Below the pieces are notes generated by a model. The model was not told the origin of the DNA, searched no databases, and worked only from the letters and a program-made list of their open reading frames with translations. 64,000 nt of DNA from Acidimicrobiales bacterium (GTDB taxonomy: Bacteria > Actinomycetota > Acidimicrobiia > Acidimicrobiales > Iamiaceae), in NCBI GenBank assembly GCA_035630295.1, contig DASQKY010000020.1:1-64000 (forward strand), given 5' to 3'. Both the position numbers and the translations under genes were made by a program. Shown here one piece after another: positions 32,316 through 41,858 of this stretch (its first letter is position 1; each line of letters opens with the position of its first letter).

Positions 32316-35300
32316 TCGCCACCCGCTCGCCCGTCCCGGCCGCGCCGGCCGCCCCGCCTCGACGGGCGCGCCCGTCGAGCCCCCCCATGGCCGCCGGCCG
32401 CCGCCGCCCCGGGCGCCGGGGCCCGGGCGCCGGGCGCTCCCCGCTCACCAGCGGGGGCCTGGCCCTCATCCTCACCTCCGGCATCACCTCGGTGCTGGGC
32501 CTGCCGTACTGGGTCATCGCCGCCCGGCGCTACTCGCCGGCCGAGGTGGGCGTCGGCTCCGCCCTGGTGTCGGCCATGCTCCTCCTGTCCAGCATCGCCA
32601 CCGCCGGGCTCAAGCGCAGCCTCATCCGCTTCGTCCCCGAGTCGGGGTCCTCGGCCCGCCGCCTGGTGGCCCGCACCTACCTGTTCGCCCTGGTGGCCGG
32701 GTGCGGGGCGGCGGCCGTCTTCGTGTGGGGCGTGGGCCTGTGGGCGCCGGAGCTGGACGTCCTGCACGAGCGGCCCGTCCTGGTGGTGGCGTTCGTGGTG
32801 GGCGTGGGGGCGTGGGGCCTGTTCCAGCTCCAGGACAGCGTGCTGGTCGCCCTGCGGCGCACCTGGGTGGTCCCCCTGGAGAACGTCTGCTTCTCGGTGG
32901 CCAAGATCGTCCTGCTGGTGGCCCTGGCCGGCGTGGTGCCCGTCGCCGGGGTGTACCTGTCGTGGTCGATCCCGGCGGTGGTGGCCGTGGTGGTGGTCAA
33001 CGGCTGGCTCCTGAAGGTGGCGGCCAACCCCCCCGAGATCGAGGGGGCCGTCGCCCCCACCCGGCGCCAGATCACCCGGTTCGCGGGGGCCGAGCACGTG
33101 GCGTCGCTCCTGTGGCACGCCACCATGCACCTCACCCCGCTGGTGGTGCTGGCCGTCCTGGGGGCGGCCCAGAACGCCTCGTACTACGTGGCCGCCCAGA
33201 TCGCCTACGCCCTCTACCTGGTCAGCAGCAACGTGGGGGACGTGCTGGTGGCCGAGGGGGCCATCGAGCGCCGCCACCTCCACCGCAGCCTGCGCAAGGC
33301 GGCGGTGCAGGTCGGGACGTTCCTGCTGCCGGGCGTGGCCGTCATGGTGGTGGGGGCGCCCTGGATCCTGGCCGCCTTCGGTGGCGACTACCGCCACGAC
33401 GCCACCGCCCTGCTGCGGTTGCTGGCCCTCTCGGCGGTGCCCAACACCGTGGTCTCGCTGTTGGTCAGCGTGGCCCACGTGCGGGGCCGCCTGCGCCGGG
33501 TGGTCACCCTCTACGCCGGGGTCTTCGTGGCCACCATGGTGGCGTCGTGGCTGGCCATGGGCCCGTGGGGCCTCACCGGGGTGGGCTGGGTGTGGGTCGT
33601 GGTCCAGGTGGTGGCCGCCCTGGCCCTCGGCTACGTGACGGCCCGGGACGAGCCCGAGCTGGTCCGGGCCGGGGCCGAGGTGCTGCGGGTGGCGGCCCGG
33701 CGGGCCATGGCCTGGGCCCGGGGCCGCCGGGCCCGCCACCGGCTGCCGGCCGGGCTGGACCGGGTGCCCGCCGAGGTCCGGGGTGACCACGGCTGGACCG
33801 TGGTGTCGGCCCGTGACGACCGGCTCGTGCTCCGCCGGGACGACGACCAGCAGCTGGTGCGGGCCGCCACCGGGCTCCGGGGCGTCGACGCCGTGGTGGC
33901 CCACACCATCGGCCTCCGGGCCCTGCACCGTGATCCCCGCCTGGGCCCCACCCGCTGGCTCATCCCGGAGCTGGTGGCGGCGTCGGAGGACGGCGCCTGG
34001 ATGGTGGAGACCACCTGCGACGGGACGCCCGGCTCGCTGCTGCCCCCGGACCTCCAGCCGGTGGCCCGGGAGGCGGCGGTGGTGGCCCTCGACCGGCTGC
34101 ACGAGGCGTGCGCCACGGTCACCGTGGTCGACGACCGGGTGCTGACCCAGTGGGTCGACGCCCCCGGCCGGGTGGTGGCCCGGGCCCTGGCCGACCCGCG
34201 GGCCGCGGCCCGCCTGGAGGAGGTCCTGGACGGGCTGCGGGCCGGCCTGGAGGGGCACCGGGTGGTCACCAGCCGGGTCCACGGCAACCTGTCGATGGAC
34301 GACGTGCTGTTCAGCGACGACGGCCAGCTCGTCACCGGCATCGTCGACTGGGAAGCGACGACCTCGGCCCTCCCCGAGCTCGACGTCCTGCACCTCCTGC
34401 TGACCGAGCGCCAGCGCGCCGGCGGGGGGGAGCTGGGCCGCCACGTGGTGGCCATGGCCTCCGACGGCCTGGACGCCGCCGAGCGGCGCCTGCGGGCCCG
34501 CACCCTGCCCGCCAACCTCGACCTGCCCGAGCCGCTCCTGGTCCAGCTCACGTGGCTGCACCACGTCTCGTCCCAGATCCTGACCTCGCGCCCCGACCTG
34601 GCCCACGGCTGGTGGGTGCGGCGCAACGTCGAGCAGGTCCTCGACCACTTGGTGCCGGCGCCGGATCCGGCCCGGGTCCGGCGGGCCGCGCCCCGCCGCC
34701 TGCGGTCGGCCGACGGCGGCACCGGCCCCCTCCGCACGCCGCAGCCGGCGACGGTCACCCTGGGCCTCGGGGCCCTGGCCGTGGCGGCCTGGGTGGTCGG
34801 CCTGTGGGGCGCCGATCCGGGGGCCATGACCGACCTGGGCCTCCTGTCCCTCCTGTCGCCGGCCAACGGGGCGGCCCTGGGCCTCCTGCTGGTGGCCTTC
34901 GCCGTCGAGGTGGCCCGGGCCCGGCCGGCGGGGTGGCGCCTGGGCACGCCGGTGGTGCTCTTCGTGGCCGCCGTGCACGGCACGCCGGCCGTGCTCTACG
35001 GGACGCTTCGCTACGCCTGGGCCTGGAAGCACCTGGGCATCGTCGACTACATCGACCGCCACGGCTCGGTCGACCCCGGCATCGACACCCTCGGCGTCTA
35101 CCACAACTGGCCCGGCTTCTTCAGCCAGGTGGCCGGCCTCCTCGACCTGATGGGCGTGGAGGAGCCGTTCCGGCTCCTGCGCTGGTGGCCGATGGCCATC
35201 GAGCTGGCCACCATCCCGGCCCTGCTGTTCGTCTTCTCGGCCTTCAGCGACGACCGCCGGGTGCGGTGGACCGGTGTGCTGCTGTTCATGGTGGCCAACT

Positions 35301-36487
35301 GGGTGGGCCAGGACTACTTCTCGCCCCAGTCGGAGGCCTTCGTGCTCTACCTCGTCCTCCTGGGCGTGGTGCTGCACCGCTTCCCGCGCCGGGTGGCCCG
35401 GTCCCGGTGGTGGGAGTCCCGGGTCGAGCGGCCCCAGCCGGCGGCGTGGCCGCGCCCGTGGGCCGGGGCGGTCCTGGCCCTCCTGGCCGTGGCCATCGTG
35501 ACCAGCCACCAGATCACGCCCTTCATGGTCGTGGTGGCCCTGGCCGCCCTGTGGGCCACCCGCCGGGTGCGCAGCGGCTGGCCCCTGGTGGCCACGGCGG
35601 GTGCCGGCCTGGTCTGGGTGGCCACCGGGGCCCGGACGTTCGTGGCCGACAACCTGCGGGACCTGGCCTCGACGGTGGGCCAGCCGGTGGGCAACGCCGG
35701 GGGCAACTTCGTCGACGCGGCCCAGCTCTCGGCCCACCAGCAGCTCGTGTCGACCATGGGCCGGCTCACGGTGGCCGGCATCGTCGTGGTGGCCGGCGTG
35801 GCCGTCCTCCGCCAGGTGTGGGGGCGGCGGCTGCGCCTGGAGGTGCTGGCCCTGGCGGCCAGCCCGGTGCTGCTGGTGGTGACCAACGACTTCGACGGCG
35901 AGATCGTCTTCCGGACCTACCTCTTCGCCCTGCCCTTCCTGGCCTGGATGGCGGCCGACGGCATCTGGGCCCGCCGCTCCGAGGCCCCCCCCGGGCCCGG
36001 GGGTCGGGCCCGGCGCGCCGTGGCGGTGGCCGTGGTGTCCGCCGTGCTCCTCAGCGGGTTCCTGTACGGCTACTACGGCAAGGACCAGTGGTACCGGTTC
36101 AGCGAGGCGGAGGTGGCGGCCTCCGCCCACGTCCTGGCCGAGGCGCCGCCGGGCACGCTGCTGGTCACCGGCACCGACAACTACCCGGTGCAGTTCGCCG
36201 GCTACGAGGACCTGACGTACGTCCCCATCGCGTCCGAGCCCGGGACCGAGCAGCGCGCCGTGCTCGACGACCCGGCCACGGTCCTGGGGGAGTGGCTGGC
36301 CGACCCCCGGTACGAGGCCGGCTACGTCCTGATCACCCGTTCCCAGCGCGACGAGGCCGATGCCACCGGCGTCCTGCCCCGGGGCGCGCTGACCCGGTTG
36401 GAGCGTGACCTGCGGGCCTCTCCCCGGTTCGTGGCCGTGGTCGACACGCCGGACGCCACCGTCTTCGCCCTCCGGGCCGGGCGCTGA
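32312..36487 (+). CDS. Flippase / kinase-like / membrane glycosyltransferase triple fusion
   Basis: This 1391-aa single frame starts in a 4-nt overlap with the GH16 gene. Residues about 45-460 are a MATE/Wzx-like polysaccharide flippase with many membrane helices. Residues about 475-800 resemble an APH/choline-kinase fold with H657-G-N-L...DDVLF and IVDWE (D679). The catalytic Asp of the usual HGD is Asn, and the usual Asn of the next motif is Asp. Residues about 806-1260 have 10-12 helices like a membrane glycosyltransferase/mannosyltransferase-type protein, followed by a 130-residue extracytoplasmic tail. The parts are normally separate genes. The design suggests coupled flipping and extracytoplasmic sugar transfer, with the middle domain perhaps regulatory. 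Function inferred. Confidence 0.84.
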   Translation: MIATRSPVPAAPAAPPRRARPSSPPMAAGRRRPGRRGPGAGRSPLTSGGLALILTSGITSVLGLPYWVIAARRYSPAEVGVGSALVSAMLLLSSIATAGLKRSLIRFVPESGSSARRLVARTYLFALVAGCGAAAVFVWGVGLWAPELDVLHERPVLVVAFVVGVGAWGLFQLQDSVLVALRRTWVVPLENVCFSVAKIVLLVALAGVVPVAGVYLSWSIPAVVAVVVVNGWLLKVAANPPEIEGAVAPTRRQITRFAGAEHVASLLWHATMHLTPLVVLAVLGAAQNASYYVAAQIAYALYLVSSNVGDVLVAEGAIERRHLHRSLRKAAVQVGTFLLPGVAVMVVGAPWILAAFGGDYRHDATALLRLLALSAVPNTVVSLLVSVAHVRGRLRRVVTLYAGVFVATMVASWLAMGPWGLTGVGWVWVVVQVVAALALGYVTARDEPELVRAGAEVLRVAARRAMAWARGRRARHRLPAGLDRVPAEVRGDHGWTVVSARDDRLVLRRDDDQQLVRAATGLRGVDAVVAHTIGLRALHRDPRLGPTRWLIPELVAASEDGAWMVETTCDGTPGSLLPPDLQPVAREAAVVALDRLHEACATVTVVDDRVLTQWVDAPGRVVARALADPRAAARLEEVLDGLRAGLEGHRVVTSRVHGNLSMDDVLFSDDGQLVTGIVDWEATTSALPELDVLHLLLTERQRAGGGELGRHVVAMASDGLDAAERRLRARTLPANLDLPEPLLVQLTWLHHVSSQILTSRPDLAHGWWVRRNVEQVLDHLVPAPDPARVRRAAPRRLRSADGGTGPLRTPQPATVTLGLGALAVAAWVVGLWGADPGAMTDLGLLSLLSPANGAALGLLLVAFAVEVARARPAGWRLGTPVVLFVAAVHGTPAVLYGTLRYAWAWKHLGIVDYIDRHGSVDPGIDTLGVYHNWPGFFSQVAGLLDLMGVEEPFRLLRWWPMAIELATIPALLFVFSAFSDDRRVRWTGVLLFMVANWVGQDYFSPQSEAFVLYLVLLGVVLHRFPRRVARSRWWESRVERPQPAAWPRPWAGAVLALLAVAIVTSHQITPFMVVVALAALWATRRVRSGWPLVATAGAGLVWVATGARTFVADNLRDLASTVGQPVGNAGGNFVDAAQLSAHQQLVSTMGRLTVAGIVVVAGVAVLRQVWGRRLRLEVLALAASPVLLVVTNDFDGEIVFRTYLFALPFLAWMAADGIWARRSEAPPGPGGRARRAVAVAVVSAVLLSGFLYGYYGKDQWYRFSEAEVAASAHVLAEAPPGTLLVTGTDNYPVQFAGYEDLTYVPIASEPGTEQRAVLDDPATVLGEWLADPRYEAGYVLITRSQRDEADATGVLPRGALTRLERDLRASPRFVAVVDTPDATVFALRAGR

Positions 36488-36623
36488 GGGCCCCCTCCCC
36501 CCCGAGACCCGAGCGCCGGGTGGCCGGGCGGCGTACTGTGCCCTCCGTGGGTGATCTTCGGGGACAGGTCGGGGTGAGATCGGGCCCCTGCGGGGCGCCC
36601 TCGACCGGGGATCGGGGCCCGAC

Positions 36624-38012
36624 GTGAGCAACCCGCCGCCGCCTCCGCCCGGACCGGCCGGTGAGACCGTGCCGTTCACCCCGCAGTCGACGCCCGGCGG
36701 GTACCCGCCCGGTCCCGGGCCCCAGGGGCCGGCGCCCGCGCCCCCCGGCTACGGCCCTCCCGGGTACGGCCCGCCCGGGTACGGCCCGCCCCCCGGGTAC
36801 GGCCCTCCCCCCGGTCCCCCGCCCTCGGGTGGGGGCAACGGCGCCCTCGTCGCCCTCCTGATCGGGGTGGGGGCCCTGCTGCTGGTGGCCGGCATCGTGA
36901 TCGCCGTCGTGGTGGTCAACGGCGACGACGGTGGGGACGAGGTGGCCGAGGAGGTCTTCCTGGAGCCCATCTCCTCGGCCCGCGACCCCTTCACCACCCC
37001 GGTGGGCCAGGACGAGACGGTGCCCACCACCACCGGGACCGCGGCCGGCCGGGCCATCGCCTCCACCTCCGGCGGGGAGCCCGGCCTCTACGGCGGGACC
37101 CAACGGGAGGGGGCGTGCGACACCGAGCAGCTGGCCACCTTCCTCCAGGACAACCCGGCCAAGGCCCGGGCCTGGGCCACCGTGTTGGGCATCACCCCGG
37201 CCGAGATCCCGTCCTTCATCGACCGTCTCACCCCGGTGGTGCTGCGGTCCGACACCCGGGTCACCAACCACGGCTTCCGGGACGGGCGGGCCGTGGCCAG
37301 CCAGGCCGTGCTCCAGGCCGGCACCGCGGTGCTGGTCGACGACCGGGGCCAGCCGGTGACCAAGTGCTACTGCGGCAACCCCCTCACCGCCCCCCGGGCG
37401 GTGCCCCAGCGCTACACCGGCCCCCGTTGGGCCGGCTTCTCCGAGGGCGGCCTGACCGTCGTCGTCGAGCACACCACGGTCATCGAGACCTTCGTCCTGG
37501 TCGACATCACCACCGGCGAGACCTTCTCCCGGCCGGTCGGGACCAGCGGCGACGACGACGGGCCAGCCCAGCCGCCGCCGGCGACCACCACCACCACGAC
37601 GGCCCCGCCGGCCACCACCGCGGCCCCGGGCACCACGGAGCCGCCGGACACCACCGCGCCACCGGGCGGAGGCGACGAGGTGGAGGGCAGCTACACGTAC
37701 CATGCCACGATCGCCGAGGGCTCGAGCGGGAACTGCACGGCCTACGACGGCACCTTCGAGGTGACGGTGGACGGCTCGGGCGACGACCGCACGGTGCGCT
37801 TCGACGCCGGCAGCGGCGGCGTGCTGGAGGGTCCGCTGGGCCCCGACGACTCCTTCGACCTGAGCGCCCCGCTGCCCTCGGGCTCCGGCACCCAGACCCT
37901 GACCGGGAGCTTCACCGTGGCGGGCGGCACGATCAGCATCTCCGGCAGCGGCACGGTGGACGGCGGCGGCGTCCTCTGCAACCTGACCTTCACCGGAGAG
38001 CGCTTCCCCTGA
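36624..38012 (+). CDS. DUF6777-like membrane-anchored surface protein
   Basis: This 462-aa protein has a GTG start. The N-terminal 70 residues are a Pro/Gly/Tyr-rich tract (repeated PPGYG), followed by one membrane helix (residues about 75-98), a domain of about 200 residues with GLYGGTQREGACDTEQLATF, LTPVVLRSDTRVTNHGF and KCYCGNPLTAPRA, which I match to actinobacterial DUF6777, a Thr/Pro linker, and a beta-rich C-terminal domain. Topology places the Pro-rich tract inside and the rest outside. Function unknown. It may have its own promoter in the 136-bp spacer after the triple-fusion gene. Confidence 0.75.
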   Translation: MSNPPPPPPGPAGETVPFTPQSTPGGYPPGPGPQGPAPAPPGYGPPGYGPPGYGPPPGYGPPPGPPPSGGGNGALVALLIGVGALLLVAGIVIAVVVVNGDDGGDEVAEEVFLEPISSARDPFTTPVGQDETVPTTTGTAAGRAIASTSGGEPGLYGGTQREGACDTEQLATFLQDNPAKARAWATVLGITPAEIPSFIDRLTPVVLRSDTRVTNHGFRDGRAVASQAVLQAGTAVLVDDRGQPVTKCYCGNPLTAPRAVPQRYTGPRWAGFSEGGLTVVVEHTTVIETFVLVDITTGETFSRPVGTSGDDDGPAQPPPATTTTTTAPPATTAAPGTTEPPDTTAPPGGGDEVEGSYTYHATIAEGSSGNCTAYDGTFEVTVDGSGDDRTVRFDAGSGGVLEGPLGPDDSFDLSAPLPSGSGTQTLTGSFTVAGGTISISGSGTVDGGGVLCNLTFTGERFP

Positions 38013-38023
38013 TCACCGGGGGT

Positions 38024-38036
38024 GCCGCCGGGCGGC
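38024..38036 (+). terminator. Hairpin with T-rich tail after the DUF6777-like gene
   Basis: GCCGC-CGG-GCGGC is followed by CGTTTCCTCTCT, one of the few hairpins in the window with a T/C-rich run. Confidence 0.45.
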
Positions 38037-38076
38037 CGTTTCCTCTCTAGACCGCCCGGTCAATAGATTGCCGGCC

Positions 38077-38856
38077 ATGGAACTCAACGGGATCAGCGCA
38101 ATCGTCACCGGGGGGGCGTCCGGCCTCGGGGAGGCCACCGCCCGCCTGCTGGCCGCTCGGGGCGCCAAGGTCGTGGTGGCCGACATGAACGCCGAGAAGG
38201 GTGAGGCCGTGGCCTCGGACATCGGCGGCACCTTCGCCACCACCGACGTGGCCGACGTGGACCACGCCATCGCCGCCATCGAGGCGGCCAAGGAGCTCGG
38301 CCCGCTGCGGGCCGTGGTCAACGCGGCCGGCATCGGCTGGGCCACCCGCACCATCGGCAAGGACGGCGAGTACAGCTCGGCTCACGACCTCGACATCTTC
38401 AAGAAGGTCATCGAGGTCAACCTGGTGGGTACGTTCAACGTGACCCGCCTGGCGGCCACGGCCATGAGCCAGCTGGAGCCGGCCGACGAGTTCGGCGAGC
38501 GGGGAGCCATCGTCAACGTGGCCTCGGTGGCCGCCTTCGACGGCCAGATCGGCCAGGCCTCGTACTCGGCCTCCAAGGGCGGGGTGGTGGGCATGACCCT
38601 GCCCATCGCCCGCGACCTCTCGGCGGTGGGCATCCGGGTCAACTGCATCGCCCCCGGGCTCATCGACACCCCCATCTACGGCACCGGCGAGGCCTCGGAG
38701 CAGTTCAAGGACCGCCTCAAGGCCGGCGTCCTGTTCCCCAAGCGCCTGGGCACCTCCGAGGAGTTCGCCTCGCTGGCCCTCGAGCTGCTGTCCAACAGCT
38801 ACCTCAACGCCGAGACGGTCCGCATCGACGGCGGCATCCGGATGCAACCGAAGTAG
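38077..38856 (+). CDS. Short-chain dehydrogenase/reductase (hydroxyacyl-CoA dehydrogenase-like)
   Basis: This 259-aa classical SDR has the cofactor motif TGGASGLG (residues 11-18), D36 after the second strand (favouring NAD+), the NAAG motif and the catalytic Y163-x-x-x-K167 (YSASKGG) with its upstream serine (VASVAA). The [12 protein letters not shown] loop and the [16 protein letters not shown] segment resemble type-2 3-hydroxyacyl-CoA dehydrogenases (17beta-HSD10-like) found in actinobacterial beta-oxidation. ATG 38077 gives the standard SDR start. It is monocistronic by position. Confidence 0.88.
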   Translation: MELNGISAIVTGGASGLGEATARLLAARGAKVVVADMNAEKGEAVASDIGGTFATTDVADVDHAIAAIEAAKELGPLRAVVNAAGIGWATRTIGKDGEYSSAHDLDIFKKVIEVNLVGTFNVTRLAATAMSQLEPADEFGERGAIVNVASVAAFDGQIGQASYSASKGGVVGMTLPIARDLSAVGIRVNCIAPGLIDTPIYGTGEASEQFKDRLKAGVLFPKRLGTSEEFASLALELLSNSYLNAETVRIDGGIRMQPK

Positions 38857-38962
38857 CGCCCCAGGCGGGTCGTGTCGCGCCCGGACCGGAACACGCCGTC
38901 GGGCCCGGTGGTTGGACTCCGCGTCCGCTCCCTCCCGGGGCGAGGACGCGAGGAGGACCACC

Positions 38963-39244
38963 ATGGCCACCGCCACCTGGAACGGGACCGTCGTCGCCCG
39001 CTCCGACGACACCGTCGTCGTCGAGGGCAACCACTACTTCCCCCGTGACGCCCTGGCCGTCGAGGTCCGGGACAACCCCCAGACCTCGGTGTGCCCCTGG
39101 AAGGGCACGGCCAGCTACCTGGACCTGGTGGTCGACGGCCAGGTCAACGAGGGGGCGGCCTGGTACTACCCGGAGCCCGAGGAGGCGGCGGCCGAGATCC
39201 AGGACCGGGTGGCCTTCTGGAGGGGTGTCGAGGTCACCGACTGA
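38963..39244 (+). CDS. DUF427 protein
   Basis: This 93-aa protein is led by a clear AGGAGG ribosome-binding site. The DUF427 signature is present: ATWNGTVVARSDDTVVVEGNHYFP, SVCPWKGTASY and AAWYYPEP. These small beta-barrel-like proteins are widespread in actinobacteria. Their biochemical role is unknown. The gene converges on the TIGR01777 gene. Confidence 0.92.
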   Translation: MATATWNGTVVARSDDTVVVEGNHYFPRDALAVEVRDNPQTSVCPWKGTASYLDLVVDGQVNEGAAWYYPEPEEAAAEIQDRVAFWRGVEVTD

Positions 39245-39268
39245 GCCGCCCCGGCCCCGGCCCCGGGG

Positions 39269-40180
39269 TCAGGCCGCCGGACGGTCGAGGAGGGCGCGCA
39301 GGGCTGGTTCCAGCTCGGGGTCCTCGAAGGTGAAGCCGGCCTCGGTGAGGGCGGCGGGCCGCACCTTGGCGCTGGGGAACAGCAGGTTGTCGACCAGCGG
39401 GCCGATGCCGGCCGGGAGCTTGGTCAGCAGGTGGGGGAGGGGGATCACCGCCGGCCGGCGCAGCACCCGGCCCAGGGTGCGGGCGAAGGTGGCGTTGGTG
39501 ACCGGCGCCGGGGCGGCCAGGTTGACCGGGCCGGCCACGTCGTGGTCGAGCAGGAAGCGGATGGCCCGCACCTCATCCGCCAGGGTGATCCACGGCAGCC
39601 ACTGGTCGCCCCGGCCGGCCCGGCCCCCCAGGCCCAGCTTGAACGGGAGGAGCTGCTTGGCCAGCGCCCCGCCCTCGGGGTCGAGCACGATGCCGCTGCG
39701 CAGGTGGGCCACCCGGATGCCCGCCTGCCGGGCCACCCCGGCGGCCGCCTCCCACGCCGTGCACAGCTCGGGCAGGAACCCGTCGCCGGCCGGGCTGGCC
39801 TCGGTCAGCTCCTCGTCGCCCCGGTCGCCGTAGTAGCCGACGGCCGAGCCCGAGAGCAGCACGCGGGGCGAGACGTCGAGAGCGGCCAGGGCCTCGCTGA
39901 GGAGGGCGGTGCCCCGGGTGCGGCTCTCCCGGACCCGGCGCTTGTGCTCGTCGGTCCAGCGCCCGGCGGCGATGCCCTCGCCGGCCAGGTGGACCACGCC
40001 GTCCACCCCCTCCAGGGCCGCGGTGTCGATCTCGCCGGCCTCGATGTCCCAGCGGACGTCGCCCTCGCCGACCCGGCCCCCGGCCCGGACCAGGCGGGCC
40101 ACCCGGTGGCCGTCGGCCTGGAGGGAGCGGACGAGGGCGGAGCCGATGAGGCCCCGGGAGCCGGACACGGCGATGCGCAT
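39269..40180 (-). CDS. TIGR01777-family NAD(P)-dependent epimerase-like protein (YfcH/SulA-like)
   Basis: This 303-aa extended SDR begins MRIAVSGSRGLIGSALVRSL (dinucleotide-binding loop GSRGLIGS). It has HLAGEGIAAGRWT, SGSAVGYYGDRGDEELTE, LRSGIVLDPEGGAL, LPWITLADEVRAI and the C-terminal KVRPAALTEAGFTFEDPEL block, all typical of TIGR01777. The substrate is unknown. The gene runs opposite to the adjoining metabolic genes. Confidence 0.92.
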   Translation of the reverse strand: MRIAVSGSRGLIGSALVRSLQADGHRVARLVRAGGRVGEGDVRWDIEAGEIDTAALEGVDGVVHLAGEGIAAGRWTDEHKRRVRESRTRGTALLSEALAALDVSPRVLLSGSAVGYYGDRGDEELTEASPAGDGFLPELCTAWEAAAGVARQAGIRVAHLRSGIVLDPEGGALAKQLLPFKLGLGGRAGRGDQWLPWITLADEVRAIRFLLDHDVAGPVNLAAPAPVTNATFARTLGRVLRRPAVIPLPHLLTKLPAGIGPLVDNLLFPSAKVRPAALTEAGFTFEDPELEPALRALLDRPAA

Positions 40181-40270
40181 GCCCCCGTCCTAGCGCAGCG
40201 GGGCCCGCCTGTCGCCCGGGAGCGGCGGGGCGTGGAGCGGAGCCGACGGGTCCCGTAGGGTGCCCGACCC

Positions 40271-40363
40271 ATGAGCACCCGCCGCCTCATCGCCGCCGCC
40301 CTGCTGTGCGGCCTGGCCATCCTGGTGGCCTTCGCTGTCCAGGTCGTCCTGGCCGGCCGCTGA
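40271..40363 (+). CDS. 30-residue single-helix membrane peptide
   Basis: The frame ATG to TGA encodes 30 residues: a basic start (MSTRRL) and one hydrophobic helix (IAAALLCGLAILVAFAV), ending VVLAGR. The composition, positive-inside charge and GC3-rich codons fit a real small membrane protein. It sits 62 bp before lpd and could be co-transcribed with it. No family recognised. Confidence 0.5.
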   Translation: MSTRRLIAAALLCGLAILVAFAVQVVLAGR

Positions 40364-40425
40364 CCGGCCGGTGACCGGGTCCGCGGCGGTCCCGGCGACA
40401 GGTCGGTCACGATAGGGTCGGCCAC

Positions 40426-41826
40426 ATGGCCGACACGCACGACCTGGTGATCATCGGTGGTGGCCCCGGTGGCTACGCCGCCGCCCTGTACGGCGCGGCG
40501 GCCGGCCTGGATGTGGCCATGATCGAGAACCGCCGCCTCGGCGGCACCTGCCTCAATCGGGGCTGCATCCCGGCCAAGGAGCTGCTCCAGACGGCCGAGG
40601 TGGCCCGCACCGTCAGCGACGCCGGCCGCTTCGGCATTGCCACCACCGGCGACGTCACCCTCGACTTCCCGGCCTCGACCGACCGCATGTGGTCGGTGGT
40701 CGACCAGCTGGTGAAGGGCCTGGGCAGCCTGCTCAAGGGGCGCAAGGTCACCGTCATCGAGGGCACCGGCACCCTGGGCCCCGACCGGACCGTCACCGTC
40801 ACCGGTGCCGACGGGCAGTCGAGCGCCGTCACCGGCGAGAACGTCCTGCTGGCCAGCGGCTCGGTGCCCCGCACCATCCCCGGCTTCGAGGTCGGGGACC
40901 GGGTCCTCACCTCCGACGAGGTCTTCCAGCTCGACCAGGTCCCCGACAAGGTGGCGGTCATCGGCGGCGGGGCCATCGGCTGCGAGTTCGCCTCCATGCT
41001 GGCCGACCTGGGGGCCGAGGTGACCGTGCTCGAAGCCCTGCCCGGCATCCTGCCCGGCGTCGACCAGGACGTGGTGAAGCTGGTGGGCCGGGCCTTCGAG
41101 AAGCGGGGCATCACCATCCGCACCGGGGTCAAGGTCGAGGGCCACGAGCCCTCCGACCGCGGCACCACGGTGCGCCTGGAGGGCGGCGACACCGTCGCCG
41201 TGGACAAGGTCGTGGTCTCGGTGGGCCGGCGTCCCCTCTCGGACTCGCTGGGCCTCGGCGGCACCGGCGTCGAGGTCGACGACCGGGGCTTCGTGAAGGT
41301 CGACGAGTGGTGCCGCACCTCGGCCGACGGCGTGTTCGCGGTGGGCGACCTGATCGCCACCCCGGGCCTGGCCCACGTGGCCTACGCCGAGTCGATCCTG
41401 GTCATCAAGCAGATCATGGGCGAGGCCGCGGTGCCGGTCGACTACGGCCGGGTGCCGTGGTGCGTCTACTGCCACCCCGAGGTGGCCTTCGTGGGCCTGA
41501 CCGAGGAGGCGGCCAAGGCCGCCGGCCACGACGTGGTGGTGTCGAAGCACCGCTGGACCGGCAACGGCCGGGCCATGATCCTGGGCGAGACCGAGGGCAT
41601 GGTGAAGGTCATCGCCGAGCGGGCCGAGGACGGCACCGGTGGCCGCATCCTCGGGGTCCACATGGCCGGCCCGTGGGTCACCGAGCAGCTGGGCCAGGGC
41701 TACCTGGCCGTCAACTGGGAGGCCACCGTCGACGAGGTGGCCCAGTTCATCCAGCCCCACCCGTCGCTGTCGGAGAACTTCGGCGAGACCGTGCTGTCCC
41801 TCACCGGCCGCGGCCTCCACGGCTGA
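40426..41826 (+). CDS. lpd: Dihydrolipoyl dehydrogenase (E3)
   Basis: This 466-aa protein reoxidises dihydrolipoyl groups of 2-oxoacid dehydrogenase complexes using FAD and NAD+. The FAD site is IIGGGPGGYAAA, the redox disulfide is C42/C47 (GGTCLNRGCIPAKEL), the NAD site is VIGGGAIGCEFASML, the second FAD site is GVFAVGDLIATPGLAH, and the catalytic His-Glu pair is in QPHPSLSENFGE. The length is standard. It is followed 32 bp later by E2 and then LipB-LipA, so the cluster makes E2 and E3 and their lipoyl cofactor. Confidence 0.97.
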   Translation: MADTHDLVIIGGGPGGYAAALYGAAAGLDVAMIENRRLGGTCLNRGCIPAKELLQTAEVARTVSDAGRFGIATTGDVTLDFPASTDRMWSVVDQLVKGLGSLLKGRKVTVIEGTGTLGPDRTVTVTGADGQSSAVTGENVLLASGSVPRTIPGFEVGDRVLTSDEVFQLDQVPDKVAVIGGGAIGCEFASMLADLGAEVTVLEALPGILPGVDQDVVKLVGRAFEKRGITIRTGVKVEGHEPSDRGTTVRLEGGDTVAVDKVVVSVGRRPLSDSLGLGGTGVEVDDRGFVKVDEWCRTSADGVFAVGDLIATPGLAHVAYAESILVIKQIMGEAAVPVDYGRVPWCVYCHPEVAFVGLTEEAAKAAGHDVVVSKHRWTGNGRAMILGETEGMVKVIAERAEDGTGGRILGVHMAGPWVTEQLGQGYLAVNWEATVDEVAQFIQPHPSLSENFGETVLSLTGRGLHG

Positions 41827-41858
41827 GCCCCCGTCCCCACCCCAGGAGTCCTTCCCCC

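Noticed and set aside
31889-36679. A 1596-codon open frame opposite the triple-fusion gene, and other long antisense frames (for example 9762-12600 and 47305-50055 on the plus strand)
   Set aside because: High GC3 genes leave long open antisense frames. These have His/Gly/Pro-rich nonsense composition and no domain, whereas the opposite strand encodes recognisable families.
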